From Nemertoderma westbladi (Eukaryota > Xenacoelomorpha > Nemertodermatida > Nemertodermatidae), in contig JAUCBJ010002784.1 of the NCBI GenBank assembly GCA_032718475.1, positions 1 through 58,857 on the forward strand: a stretch of DNA of 58,857 nucleotides. The letters are read 5' to 3'. The translations under genes were made by a program, and so were the position numbers. The notes below the pieces were generated by a model. The model did no database searches and was not told the origin of the DNA. It saw nothing but the letters and a program-made list of their open reading frames with translations. Positions 34,401-48,575 of the stretch are shown here, in pieces. The stretch's first letter is position 1. Each line of letters opens with the position of its first letter.

Positions 34401-37400
34401 AAACACAGCCACTGTAACCCGCTACGCTCCTTTCTCTTAAACACAGCCACTGTAACCCACTACGCTCCTTTACCTTAAACACAGCCACTGTAACCCGCTA
34501 CGCTCCTTTCCCTTAAACACAGCCACTGTAACCCGCTACGCTCCTTTCTCTTAAACACAGCCACTGTAACCCGCTACGCTCCTTTCCCTTAAACACAGCC
34601 ACTGTAACCCGCTACGCTCCTTTCTCTTAAACACAGCCACTGTAACCTGCTACGCTCCTTTCCCTTAAACACAGCCACTGTAACCCGCTACGCTCCTTTC
34701 CATTAAACACAGCCACTGTAACCTGCTACGCTCCATTCCCTTAAACACAGCCACTGTAACCCACTACGCTCCTTTACCTTAAACACAGCCACTGTAACCC
34801 GCTACGCTCCTTTCCCTTAAACACAGCCACTGTAACCCGCTACGCTCCTTTCTCTTAAACACAGCCACTGTAACCCGCTACGCTCCTTTCTCTTAAACAC
34901 AGCCACTGTAACCCGCTACGCTCCTTTCCCTTAAACACAGCCACTGTAATCCGCTACGCTCCTTTCTCTTAAACACAGCCACTGTAACCCGCTACGCTCC
35001 TTTCCCTTAAACACAGCCACTGTAACCCGCTACGCTCCTTTCTCTTAAACACAGCCACTGTAACCCACTACGCTCCTTTCTCTTAAACACAGCCACTGTA
35101 ACCCGCTACGCTCCTTTCCATTAAACACAGCCACTGTAACCCGCTACGCTCCTTTCTCTTAAACACAGCCACTGTAACCCGCTACGCTCCTTTCTCTTAA
35201 ACACAGCCACTGTAACCCGCTACACTCCTTTCTCTAAAACACAGCCACTGTAACCCGCTACGCTCCTTTCTCTTAAACACAGCCACTGTAACCCGCTACG
35301 CTCCTTTCCCTTAAACACAGCCACTGTAACCCGCTACGCTCCTTTACCTTAAACACAGCCACTGTAACCCACTACGCTCCTTTCCCTTAAACACAGCCAC
35401 TGTAACCTGCTACGCTCCTTTCCCTTAAACACAGCCACTGTAACCCGCTACGCTCCTTTCCATTAAACACAGCCACTGTAACCTGATACACTCCTTTCCC
35501 TTAAACACAGCCACTGTAACCCGCTACGCTCCTTTCCCTTAAACACAGCCACTGTAACCTGCTACGCTCCTTTCCCTTAAACACAGCCACTGTAACCCGC
35601 TACGCTCCTTTCCATTAAACACAGCCACTGTAACCTGATACACTCCTTTCCCTTAAACACAGCCACTGTAACCCGCTACGCTCCTTTCCCTTAAACACAG
35701 CCACTGTAACCCGCTACGCTCCTTTCCCTTAAACACAGCCACTGTAACCCGCTACGCTCCTTTCCCTTAAACACAGCCACTGTAACCTGCTACGCTCCTT
35801 TCTCTTAAACACAGCCACTGTAACCCGCTACGCTCCTTTCCCTTAAACACAGCCACTGTAACCCGCTACGCTCCTTTCTCTTAAACACAGCCACTGTAAC
35901 CCGCTACGCTCCTTTCCCTTAAACACAGCCACTGTAACCCACTACGCTCCTTTCCCTTAAACACAGCCACTGTAACCCGCTACGCTCCTTTCTCTTAAAC
36001 ACAGCCACTGTAACCCGCTACGCTCCTTTCTCTTAAACACAGCCACTGTAACCCGCTACGCTCCTTTCCCTTAAACACAGCCACTGTAACCCGCTACGCT
36101 CCTTTCCCTTAAACACAGCCACTGTAACCCGCTACGCTCCTTTCTCTTAAACACAGCCACTGTAACCCGCTACGCTCCTTTCCATTAAACACAGCCACTG
36201 TAACCCGCTACGCTCCTTTCCCTTAAACTCAGCCTCTGTAACCCGCTACGCTCCTTTCCCTTAAACACAGCCACTGTAACCCGCTACGCTCCTTTCCCTT
36301 AAACACAGCCACTGTAACCCGCTACGCTCCTTTCCATTAAACACAGCCACTGTAACCCACTACGCTCCTTTACCTTAAACACAGCCACTGTAACCCGCTA
36401 CGCTCCTTTCCCTTAAACACAGCCACTGTAACCCGCTACGCTCCTTTCTCTTAAACACAGCCACTGTAACCCGCTACGCTCCTTTCTCTTAAACACAGCC
36501 ACTGTAACCCGCTACGCTCCTTTCCCTTAAACACAGCCTCTGTAACCCGCTACGCTCCTTTCCCTTAAACACAGCCACTGTAACCCGCTACGCTCCTTTC
36601 CATTAAACACAGCCACTGTAACCCGCTACGCTCCTTTCCCTTAAACACAGCCTCTGTAACCCCTACGCTCCTTTCCCTTAAACACAGCCACTGTAACCTG
36701 CTACGCTCCTTTCTCTTAAACACAGCCACTGTAACCCGCTACGCTCCTTTCCCTTAAACACAGCCTCTGTAACCCGCTACGCTCCTTTCCCTTAAACACA
36801 GCTACTGTAACCCGCTACGCTCCTTTCCATTAAACACAGCCACTGTAACCCGCTACGCTCCTTTCCCTTAAACACATCCACTGTAACCCGCTACGCTCCT
36901 TTCCATTAAACACAGCCACTGTAACCCACTACGCTCCTTTCCCTTAAACACAGCCACTGTAACCCGCTACGCTCCTTTCTCTTAAACACAGCCACTGTAA
37001 CCCGCTACGCTCCTTTCTCTTAAACACAGCCACTGTAACCTGCTACGCTCCTTTCTCTTAAACACAGCCACTGTAACCCGCTACGCTCCTTTCTCTTAAA
37101 CACAGCCACTGTAACCTGCTACGCTCCTTTCTCTTAAACACAGCCACTGTAACCCGCTACGCTCCTTTCCCTTAAACACAGCCACTGTAACCCGCTACGC
37201 TCCTTTCTCTTAAACACAGCCACTGTAACCCGCTACGCTCCTTTCTCTTAAACACAGCCACTGTAACCTGCTACGCTCCTTTCCCTTAAACACAGCCACT
37301 GTAACCCGCTACGCTCCTTTCCTTTAAACACAGCCACTGTAACCTGCTACGCTCCATTCCCTTAAACACAGCCACTGTAACCCGCTACGCTCCATTCCCT

Positions 37401-40400
37401 TAAACACAGCCACTGTAACCCACTACGCTCCTTTACCTTAAACACAGCCACTGTAACCCGCTACGCTCCTTTCCCTTAAACACAGCCACTGTAACCCGCT
37501 ACGCTCCTTTCCCTTAAACACAGCCACTGTAACCCGCTACGCTCCTTTCTCTTAAACACAGCCACTGTAACCCACTACGCTCCTTTACCTTAAACACAGC
37601 CACTGTAACCCGCTACGCTCCTTTCCCTTAAACACAGCCACTGTAACCCGCTACGCTCCTTTCTCTTAAACACAGCCACTGTAACCCGCTACGCTCCTTT
37701 CCCTTAAACACAGCCACTGTAACCCGCTACGCTCCTTTCTCTTAAACACAGCCACTGTAACCTGCTACGCTCCTTTCCCTTAAACACAGCCACTGTAACC
37801 CGCTACGCTCCTTTCCATTAAACACAGCCACTGTAACCTGCTACGCTCCATTCCCTTAAACACAGCCACTGTAACCCACTACGCTCCTTTACCTTAAACA
37901 CAGCCACTGTAACCCGCTACGCTCCTTTCCCTTAAACACAGCCACTGTAACCCGCTACGCTCCTTTCTCTTAAACACAGCCACTGTAACCCGCTACGCTC
38001 CTTTCTCTTAAACACAGCCACTGTAACCCGCTACGCTCCTTTCCCTTAAACACAGCCACTGTAACCCGCTACGCTCCTTTCTCTTAAACACAGCCACTGT
38101 AACCCGCTACGCTCCTTTCCCTTAAACACAGCCACTGTAACCCGCTACGCTCCTTTCTCTTAAACACAGCCACTGTAACCCACTACGCTCCTTTCTCTTA
38201 AACACAGCCACTGTAACCCGCTACGCTCCTTTCCATTAAACACAGCCACTGTAACCCGCTACGCTCCTTTCTCTTAAACACAGCCACTGTTGCCCGCTAC
38301 GCTCCTTTCTCTTAAACACAGCCACTGTAACCCGCTACACTCCTTTCTCTTAAACACAGCCACTGTAACCCGCTACGCTCCTTTCTCTTAAACACAGCCA
38401 CTGTAACCCGCTACGCTCCTTTCCCTTAAACACAGCCACTGTAACCCGCTACGCTCCTTTACCTTAAACACAGCCACTGTAACCCACTACGCTCCTTTCC
38501 CTTAAACACAGCCACTGTAACCTGCTACGCTCCTTTCCCTTAAACACAGCCACTGTAACCCGCTACGCTCCTTTCCATTAAACACAGCCACTGTAACCTG
38601 ATACACTCCTTTCCCTTAAACACAGCCACTGTAACCCGCTACGCTCCTTTCCCTTAAACACAGCCACTGTAACCTGCTACGCTCCTTTCCCTTAAACACG
38701 GCCACTGTAACCCGCTACGCTCCTTTCCATTAAACACAGCCACTGTAACCTGATACACTCCTTTCCCTTAAACACAGCCACTGTAACCCGCTACGCTCCT
38801 TTCCCTTAAACACAGCCACTGTAACCCGCTACGCTCCTTTCCCTTAAACACAGCCACTGTAACCCGCTACGCTCCTTTCCCTTAAACACAGCCACTGTAA
38901 CCTGCTACGCTCCTTTCTCTTAAACACAGCCACTGTAACCCGCTACGCTCCTTTCCCTTAAACACAGCCACTGTAACCCGCTACGCTCCTTTCTCTTAAA
39001 CACAGCCACTGTAACCCGCTACGCTCCTTTCCCTTAAACACAGCCACTGTAACCCACTACGCTCCTTTCCCTTAAACACAGCCACTGTAACCCGCTACAC
39101 TCCTTTCTCTTAAACACAGCCACTGTAACCCGCTACGCTCCTTTCTCTTAAACACAGCCACTGTAACCCGCTACGCTCCTTTCCCTTAAACACAGCCACT
39201 GTAACCCGCTACGCTCCTTTCTCTTAAACACAGCCACTGTAACCCGCTACGCTCCTTTCTCTTAAACACAGCCACTGTAACCCGCTACGCTCCTTTCCCT
39301 TAAACACAGCCACTGTAACCCGCTACGCTCCTTTCTCTTAAACACAGCCACTGTAACCCGCTACGCTCCTTTCTCTTAAACACAGCCACTGTAACCCGCT
39401 ACGCTCCTTTCCCTTAAACACAGCCACTGTAACCCGCTACGCTCCTTTCTCTTAAACACAGCCACTGTAACCCGCTATGCTCCTTTCTCTTAAACACAGC
39501 CACTGTAACCCGCTACGCTCCTTTCTCTTAAACACAGCCACTGTAACCCGCTACGCTCCTTTACCTTAAACACAGCCACTGTAACCCACTACGCTCCTTT
39601 CCCTTAAACACAGCCACTGTAACCTGCTACGCTCCTTTCCCTTAAACACAGCCACTGTAACCCGCTACGCTCCTTTACCTTAAACACAGCCACTGTAACC
39701 CACTACGCTCCTTTCCCTTAAACACAGCCACTGTAACCCACTACGCTCCTTTCCCTTAAACACAGCCACTGTAACCCACTACGCTCCTTTCTCTTAAACA
39801 CAGCCACTGTAACCCGTACGCTCCTTTCTCTTAAACACAGCCACTGTAACCCGCTACGCTCCTTTCCATTAAACACAGCCACTGTAACCTGCTACGCTCC
39901 TTTCCATTAAACACAGCCACTGTAACCCGCTACGCTCCTTTCTCTTAAACACAGCCACTGTAACCCACTACGCTCCTTTCCCTTAAACACAGCCACTGTA
40001 ACCCGCTACGCTCCTTTCTCTTAAACACAGCCACTGTAACCCGCTACGCTCCTTTCTCTTAAACACAGCCACTGTAACCCGCTATGCTCCTTTCCCTTAA
40101 ACACAGCCACTGTAACCCGCTACGCTCCTTTCCATTAAACACAGCCACTGTAACCCGCTACGCTCCTTTCCATTAAACACAGCCACTGTAACCCGCTACG
40201 CTCCTTTCTCTTAAACACAGCCACTGTAACCCACTACGCTCCTTTCCCTTAAACACAGCCACTGTAACCCGCTACGCTCCTTTCCCTTAAACACAGCCAC
40301 TGTAACCCGCTACGCTCCTTTCTCTTAAACACAGCCACTGTAACCCGCTACGCTCCTTTCCCTTAAACACAGCCACTGTAACCCGCTACGCTCCTTTCCC

Positions 40401-43400
40401 TTAAACACAGCCACTGTAACCCGCTACGCTCCTTTCCCTTAAACACAGCCACTGTAACCCGCTACGCTCCTTTCTCTTAAACACAGCCACTGTAACCCGC
40501 TACGCTCCTTTCTCTTAAACACAGCCACTGTAACCCGCTACGCTCCTTTCTCTTAAACACAGCCACTGTAACCCGCTACGCTCCTTTCTCTTAAACACAG
40601 CCACTGTAACCCGCTACGCTCCTTTCCCTTAAACACAGCCACTGTAACCCGCTACGCTCCTTTCCCTTAAACACAGCCACTGTAACCCGCTACGCTCCTT
40701 TCCCTTAAACACAGCCACTGTAACCCGCTACGCTCCTTTCCCTTAAACACAGCCACTGTAACCCGCTACGCTCCTTTCTCTTAAACACAGCCACTGTAAC
40801 CCGCTACGCTCCTTTCTCTTAAACACAGCCACTGTAACCCGCTACGCTCCTTTCTCTTAAACACAGCCACTGTAACCCGCTACGCTCCTTTCTCTTAAAC
40901 ACAGCCACTGTAACCCGCTACGCTCCTTTCCCTTAAACACAGCCACTGTAACCCGCTACGCTCCTTTCCCTTAAACACAGCCACTGTAACCCGCTACGCT
41001 CCTTTCCCTTAAACACAGCCACTGTAACCCGCTACGCTCCTTTCTCTTAAACACAGCCACTGTAACCCGCTACGCTCCTTTCCCTTAAACACAGCCACTG
41101 TAACCCGCTACGCTCCTTTCCCTTAAACACAGCCACTGTAACCCGCTACGCTCCTTTCCATTAAACACAGCCACTGTAACCCGCTACGCTCCTTTCCCAT
41201 TAAACACAGCCACTGTAACCCGCTACGCTCCTTTCCATTAAACACAGCCACTGTAACCTGCTACGCTCCTTTCCCTTAAACACAGCCACTGTAACCCGCT
41301 ACGCTCCTTTCTCTTAAACACAGCCACTGTAACCCGCTACGCTCCTTTCCCTTAAACACAGCCACTGTAACCCGCTACGCTCCTTTCCCTTAAACACAGC
41401 CACTGTAACCCGCTACGCTCCTTTCCCTTAAACACAGCCACTGTAACCCGCTACGCTCCTTTCCCTTAAACACAGCCACTGTAACCTGCTAAGCTCCTTT
41501 CTCTTAAACACAGCCACAGTAACCCGCTACGCTCCTTTCCCTTAAACACAGCCACTGTAACCCGCTACGCTCCTTTCCCTTAAACACAGCCACTGTAACC
41601 CGCTACGCTCCTTTCCCTTAAACACAGCCACTGTAACCCGCTACGCTCCTTTCCATTAAACACAGCCACTGTAACCCGCTACGCTCCTTTCTCTTAAACA
41701 CAGCCACTGTAACCCGCTACGCTCCTTTCTCTTAAACACAGCCACTGTAACCCGCTACGCTCCTTTCTCTTAAACACAGCCACTGTAACCCGCTACGCTC
41801 CTTTCCCTTAAACACAGCCACTGTAACCCGCTACGCTCCTTTCTCTTAAACACAGCCACTGTAACCCGCTACGCTCCTTTCTCTTAAACACAGCCACTGT
41901 AACCCGCTACGCTCCTTTCTCTTAAACACAGCCACTGTAACCCGCTACGCTCCTTTCCCTTAAACACAGCCACTGTAACCCGCTACGCTCCTTTCTCTTA
42001 AACACAGCCACTGTAACCCGCTACGCTCCTTTCTCTTAAACACAGCCACTGTAACCCGCTACGCTCCTTTCCCTTAAACACAGCCACTGTAACCCGCTAC
42101 GCTCCTTTCCCTTAAACACAGCCACTGTAACCTGCTACGCTCCTTTACCTTAAACACAGCCACTGTAACCCGCTACGCTCCTTTCTCTTAAACACAGCCA
42201 CTGTAACCTGATACACTCCTTTCTCTTAAACACAGCCACTGTAACCCGCTACGCTCCTTTCCCTTAAACACAGCCACTGTAACCCGCTACGCTCCTTTCC
42301 CTTAAACACAGCCACTGTAACCCGCTACGCTCCTTTCTCTTAAACACAGCCACTGTAACCCGCTACGCTCCTTTCCCTTAAACACAGCCACTGTAACCTG
42401 CTACGCTCCTTTCCCTTAAACACAGCCACTGTAACCCGCTACGCTCCTTTCTCTTAAACACAGCCACTGTAACCCGCTACGCTCCTTTCCCTTAAACACA
42501 GCCACTGTAACCCGCTACGCTCCTTTCCCTTAAACACAGCCACTGTAACCTGCTACGCTCCTTTACCTTAAACACAGCCACTGTAACCCGCTACGCTCCT
42601 TTACCTTAAACACAGCCACTGTAACCCGCTACGCTCCTTTCTCTTAAACACAGCCACTGTAACCCGCTACGCTCCTTTCCCTTAAACACAGCCACTGTAA
42701 CCCGCTACGCTCCTTTACCTTAAACACAGCCACTGTAACCCGCTACGCTCCTTTCTCTTAAACACAGCCACTGTAACCCGCTACGCTCCTTTCCCTTAAA
42801 CACAGCCACTGTAACCCGCTACGCTCCTTTCCCTTAAACACAGCCACTGTAACCCGCTACGCTCCTTTCCCTTAAACACAGCCACTGTAACCCGCTACGC
42901 TCCTTTCCCTTAAACACAGCCACTGTAACCCGCTACGCTCCTTTCTCTTAAACACAGCCACTGTAACCCGCTACGCTCCTTTCCCTTAAACACAGCCACT
43001 GTAACCTGCTACGCTCCTTTCCCTTAAACACAGCCACTGTAACCCGCTACGCTCCTTTCCCTTAAACACAGCCACTGTAACCCGCTACGCTCCTTTCCCT
43101 TAAACACAGCCACTGTAACCCGCTACGCTCCTTTCCCTTAAACACAGCCACTGTAACCCGCTACGCTCCTTTCCCTTAAACACAGCCACTGTAACCCGCT
43201 ACGCTCCTTTCCCTTAAACACAGCCACTGTAACCCGCTACGCTCCTTTCCCTTAAACACAGCCACTGTAACCCGCTACGCTCCTTTCCCTTAAACACAGC
43301 CACTGTAACCCGCTACGCTCCTTTCCCTTAAACACAGCCACTGTAACCCGCTACGCTCCTTTCCTTAAACACAGCCACTGTAACCCGCTACGCTCCTTTC

Positions 43401-46400
43401 CCTTAAACACAGCCACTGTAACCCGCTACGCTCCTTTCCCTTAAACACAGCCACTGTAACCCGCTACGCTCCTTTCCCTTAAACACAGCCACTGTAACCC
43501 GCTACGCTCCTTTCCCTTAAACACAGCCACTGTAACCCGCTACGCTCCTTTCTCTTAAACACAGCCACTGTAACCCGCTACGCTCCTTTCCCTTAAACAC
43601 AGCCACTGTAACCCGCTACGCTCCTTTCCCTTAAACACAGCCACTGTAACCCGCTACGCTCCTTTCCCTTAAACACAGCCACTGTAACCCGCTACGCTCC
43701 TTTCCCTTAAACACAGCCACTGTAACCCGCTACGCTCCTTTCCCTTAAACACAGCCACTGTAACCCGCTACGCTCCTTTCCCTTAAACACAGCCACTGTA
43801 ACCCGCTACGCTCCTTTCCCTTAAACACAGCCACTGTAACCCGCTACGCTCCTTTCCCTTAAACACAGCCACTGTAACCCGCTACGCTCCTTTCCCTTAA
43901 ACACAGCCACTGTAACCCGCTACGCTCCTTTCCCTTAAACACAGCCACTGTAACCCGCTACGCTCCTTTCCCTTAAACACAGCCACTGTAACCCGCTACG
44001 CTCCTTTCCCTTAAACACAGCCACTGTAACCCGCTACGCTCCTTTCCCTTAAACACAGCCACTGTAACCCGCTACGCTCCTTTCCCTTAAACACAGCCAC
44101 TGTAACCCGCTACGCTCCTTTCCCTTAAACACAGCCACTGTAACCCGCTACGCTCCTTTCCCTTAAACACAGCCACTGTAACCCGCTACGCTCCTTTCCC
44201 TTAAACACAGCCACTGTAACCCGCTACGCTCCTTTCCCTTAAACACAGCCACTGTAACCCGCTACGCTCCTTTCCCTTAAACACAGCCACTGTAACCCGC
44301 TACGCTCCTTTCCCTTAAACACAGCCACTGTAACCCGCTACGCTCCTTTCCCTTAAACACAGCCACTGTAACCCGCTACGCTCCTTTCCCTTAAACACAG
44401 CCACTGTAACCCGCTACGCTCCTTTCCATTAAACACAGCCACTGTAACCTGCTACGCTCCTTTCCCTTAAACACAGCCACTGTAACCCGCTACGCTCCTT
44501 TCCCTTAAACACAGCCACTGTAACCCGCTACGCTCCTTTCCCTTAAACACAGCCACTGTAACCCGCTACGCTCCTTTCCCTTAAACACAGCCACTGTAAC
44601 CCGCTACGCTCCTTTCCCTTAAACACAGCCACTGTAACCCGCTACGCTCCTTTCTCTTAAACACAGCCACTGTAACCCGCTACGCTCCTTTCCCTTAAAC
44701 ACAGCCACTGTAACCCGCTACGCTCCTTTCCCTTAAACACAGCCACTGTAACCCGCTACGCTCCTTTCCCTTAAACACAGCCACTGTAACCCGCTACGCT
44801 CCTTTCCCTTAAACACAGCCACTGTAACCCGCTACGCTCCTTTCCCTTAAACACAGCCACTGTAACCCGCTACGCTCCTTTCCCTTAAACACAGCCACTG
44901 TAACCCGCTACGCTCCTTTCCCTTAAACACAGCCACTGTAACCCGCTACGCTCCTTTCCCTTAAACACAGCCACTGTAACCCGCTACGCTCCTTTCCCTT
45001 AAACACAGCCACTGTAACCCGCTACGCTCCTTTCCCTTAAACACAGCCACTGTAACCCGCTACGCTCCTTTCCCTTAAACACAGCCACTGTAACCCGCTA
45101 CGCTCCTTTCCCTTAAACACAGCCACTGTAACCCGCTACGCTCCTTTCCCTTAAACACAGCCACTGTAACCCGCTACGCTCCTTTCCCTTAAACACAGCC
45201 ACTGTAACCCGCTACGCTCCTTTCCCTTAAACACAGCCACTGTAACCCGCTACGCTCCTTTCCCTTAAACACAGCCACTGTAACCCGCTACGCTCCTTTC
45301 CCTTAAACACAGCCACTGTAACCCGCTACGCTCCTTTCCATTAAACACAGCCACTGTAACCCGCTACGCTCCTTTCCCTTAAACACAGCCACTGTAACCC
45401 GCTACGCTCCTTTCCCTTAAACACAGCCACTGTAACCCGCTACGCTCCTTTCCCTTAAACACAGCCACTGTAACCCGCTACGCTCCTTTCCCTTAAACAC
45501 AGCCACTGTAACCCGCTACGCTCCTTTCCCTTAAACACAGCCACTGTAACCCGCTACGCTCCTTTCCCTTAAACACAGCCACTGTAACCCGCTACGCTCC
45601 TTTCCATTAAACACAGCCACTGTAACCCGCTACGCTCCTTTCCATTAAACACAGCCACTGTAACCCGCTACGCTCCTTTCCCTTAAACACAGCCACTGTA
45701 ACCCGCTACGCTCCTTTCCATTAAACACAGCCACTGTAACCCGCTACGCTCCTTTCTCTTAAACACAGCCACTGTAACCCGCTACGCTCCTTTCCATTAA
45801 ACACAGCCACTGTAACCCGCTACGCTCCTTTCCATTAAACACAGCCACTGTAACCCGCTACGCTCCTTTCCCTTAAACACAGCCACTGTAACCCGCTACG
45901 CTCCTTTCTCTTAAACACAGCCACTGTAACCCGCTACGCTCCTTTCCCTTAAACACAGCCACTGTAACCCGCTACGCTCCTTTCCATTAAACACAGCCAC
46001 TGTAACCCGCTACGCTCCTTTCCATTAAACACAGCCACTGTAACCCGCTACGCTCCTTTCCCTTAAACACAGCCACTGTAACCCGCTACGCTCCTTTCCA
46101 TTAAACACAGCCACTGTAACCTGCTACGCTCCTTTCCATTAAACACAGCCACTGTAACCTGATACACTCCTTTCTCTTAAACACAGCCACTGTAACCCGC
46201 TACGCTCCTTTCCCTTAAACACAGCCACTGTAACCCGCTACGCTCCTTTCTCTTAAACACAGCCACTGTAACCCGCTACGCTCCTTTCTCTTAAACACAG
46301 CCACTGTAACCCGCTACGCTCCTTTCCATTAAACACAGCCACTGTAACCCGCTACGCTCCTTTCCTTAAACACAGCCACTGTAACCCGCTACGCTCCTTT

Positions 46401-48575
46401 ACCTTAAACACAGCCACTGTAACCCGCTACGCTCCTTTCCCTTAAACACAGCCACTGTAACCCGCTACGCTCCTTTCCCTTAAACACAGCCACTGTAACC
46501 CGCTACGCTCCTTTCCCTTAAACACAGCCACTGTAACCCGCTACGCTCCTTTCCATTAAACACAGCCACTGTAACCTGATACACTCCTTTCTCTTAAACA
46601 CAGCCACTGTAACCCGCTACGCTCCTTTCCATTAAACACAGCCACTGTAACCCGCTACGCTCCTTTCTCTTAAACACAGCCACTGTAACCCGCTACGCTC
46701 CTTTCCCTTAAACACAGCCACTGTAACCCGCTACGCTCCTTTCTCTTAAACACAGCCACTGTAACCTGCTACGCTCCTTTCCATTAAACACAGCCACTGT
46801 AACCTGCTACGCTCCTTTCTCTTAAACACAGCCACTGTAACCCGCTACGCTCCTTTCCATTAAACACAGCCACTGTAACCCGCTACGCTCCTTTCTCTTA
46901 AACACAGCCACTGTAACCCGCTATGCTCCTTTCCATTAAACACAGCCACTGTAACCCGCTACGCTCCTTTCCCTTAAACACAGCCACTGTAACCCGCTAC
47001 GCTCCTTTCTCTTAAACACAGCCACTGTAACCCGCTACGCTCCTTTCCATTAAACACAGCCACTGTAACCCGCTACGCTCCTTTCCATTAAACACAGCCA
47101 CTGTAACCCGCTACGCTCCTTTCTCTTAAACACAGCCACTGTAACCCGCTACGCTCCTTTCCATTAAACACAGCCACTGTAACCCGCTACGCTCCTTTCT
47201 CTTAAACACAGCCACTGTAACCCGCTATGCTCCTTTCCATTAAACACAGCCACTGTAACCCGCTACGCTCCTTTCCCTTAAACACAGCCACTGTAACCCG
47301 CTACGCTCCTTTCTCTTAAACACAGCCACTGTAACCCGCTACGCTCCTTTCCCTTAAACACAGCCACTGTAACCCGCTACGCTCCTTTCCCTTAAACACA
47401 GCCACTGTAACCCGCTACGCTCCTTTCCCTTAAACACAGCCACTGTAACCCGCTACGCTCCTTTCCCTTAAACACAGCCACTGTAACCCGCTACGCTCCT
47501 TTCCCTTAAACACAGCCACTGTAACCCGCTACGCTCCTTTCCCTTAAACACAGCCACTGTAACCCGCTACGCTCCTTTCCCTTAAACACAGCCACTGTAA
47601 CCCGCTACGCTCCTTTCCATTAAACACAGCCACTGTAACCCGCTACGCTCCTTTCTCTTAAACACAGCCACTGTAACCTGCTACGCTCCTTTCCATTAAA
47701 CACAGCCACTGTAACCCGCTACGCTCCTTTCCATTAAACACAGCCACTGTAACCCGCTACGCTCCTTTCTCTTAAACACAGCCACTGTAACCCGCTACGC
47801 TCCTTTCCCTTAAACACAGCCACTGTAACCCGCTACGCTCCTTTCCCTTAAACACAGCCACTGTAACCCGCTACGCTCCTTTCCCTTAAACACAGCCACT
47901 GTAACCCGCTACGCTCCTTTCTCTTAAACACAGCCACTGTAACCCGCTACGCTCCTTTTTCTTAAACACAGCCACTGTAACCTTCTACGCTCCTTTCCCT
48001 TAAACACAGCCACTGTAACCTGCTACGCTCCTTTCCCTTAAACACAGCCACTGTAACCCGCTACGCTCCTTTCCCTTAAACACAGCCACTGTAACCCGCT
48101 ACGCTCCTTTCCCTTAAACACAGCCACTGTAACCCGCTACGCTCCTTTCCATTAAACACAGCCACTGTAACCCGCTACGCTCCTTTCCCTTAAACACAGC
48201 CACTGTAACCCGCTACGCTCCTTTCCCTTAAACACAGCCACTGTAACCCGCTACGCTCCTTTCCCTTAAACACAGCCACTGTAACCCGCTACGCTCCTTT
48301 CCCTTAAACACAGCCACTGTAACCCGCTACGCTCCTTTCCCTTAAACACAGCCACTGTAACCCGCTACGCTCCTTTCCCTTAAACACAGCCACTGTAACC
48401 CGCTACGCTCCTTTCCCTTAAACACAGCCACTGTAACCCGCTACGCTCCTTTCCCTTAAACACAGCCACTGTAACCTGCTACGCTCCTTTCCCTTAAACA
48501 CAGCCACTGTAACCCGCTACGCTCCTTTCCCTTAAACACAGCCACTGTAACCCGCTACGCTCCTTTACCTTAAAC
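28422..48575 (+). repeat. 20.15-kb satellite array, 38-bp monomer, about 530 copies
   Basis: The monomer reads CGCTACG, then CTCCTTTCCCTTAAACACAG, then CCACTGTAACC (38 bp; for example unit starts at 28458 and 28496). Almost all units are full length; rare indels occur at about 30510, 31930-31955, 36661, 39813 and 43362. Variation is concentrated at a few positions. The CCCTT block also occurs as TCTTT-like CTCTT and as CATT, CGCTACG as TGCTACG, CACTACG or TGATACA, and CCACTG as CCTCTG. No ORF survives because TAA recurs in every frame. The array is in the sense strand of the receptor gene, inside its intron, and ends 45 bp before exon 2. Confidence 0.97.
33000..39200 (+). repeat. Higher-order tandem duplication of about 82 monomers (3115-3116 bp) inside the satellite
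   Basis: Rare variants recur at a constant distance. AACTCAGCC starts at 33110 and 36226 (3116 bp). CTCCATTCCC pairs, ACCTGATACA at 35481 and 38596, ACCTGATA at 35633 and 38748, and ACTACG at 35941 and 39056 are all 3115 apart. The 1-bp change is explained by the single-base deletion at about 36661. The two blocks are adjacent, so a segment of about 82 units was duplicated in tandem. Exact edges need a dot plot. Confidence 0.8.

Noticed and set aside
28422-48575. CRISPR-like regular repeats
   Set aside because: The 38-bp units are directly adjacent, with no unique spacers, no cas genes and a eukaryotic context; this is a satellite.
28422-48575. Telomere-like or centromere array because of CCCTTAAAC words
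   Set aside because: CCCTTAA occurs once per 38-bp unit and not as a telomeric hexamer array, and the array sits inside a gene's intron. A centromeric role has no support here.
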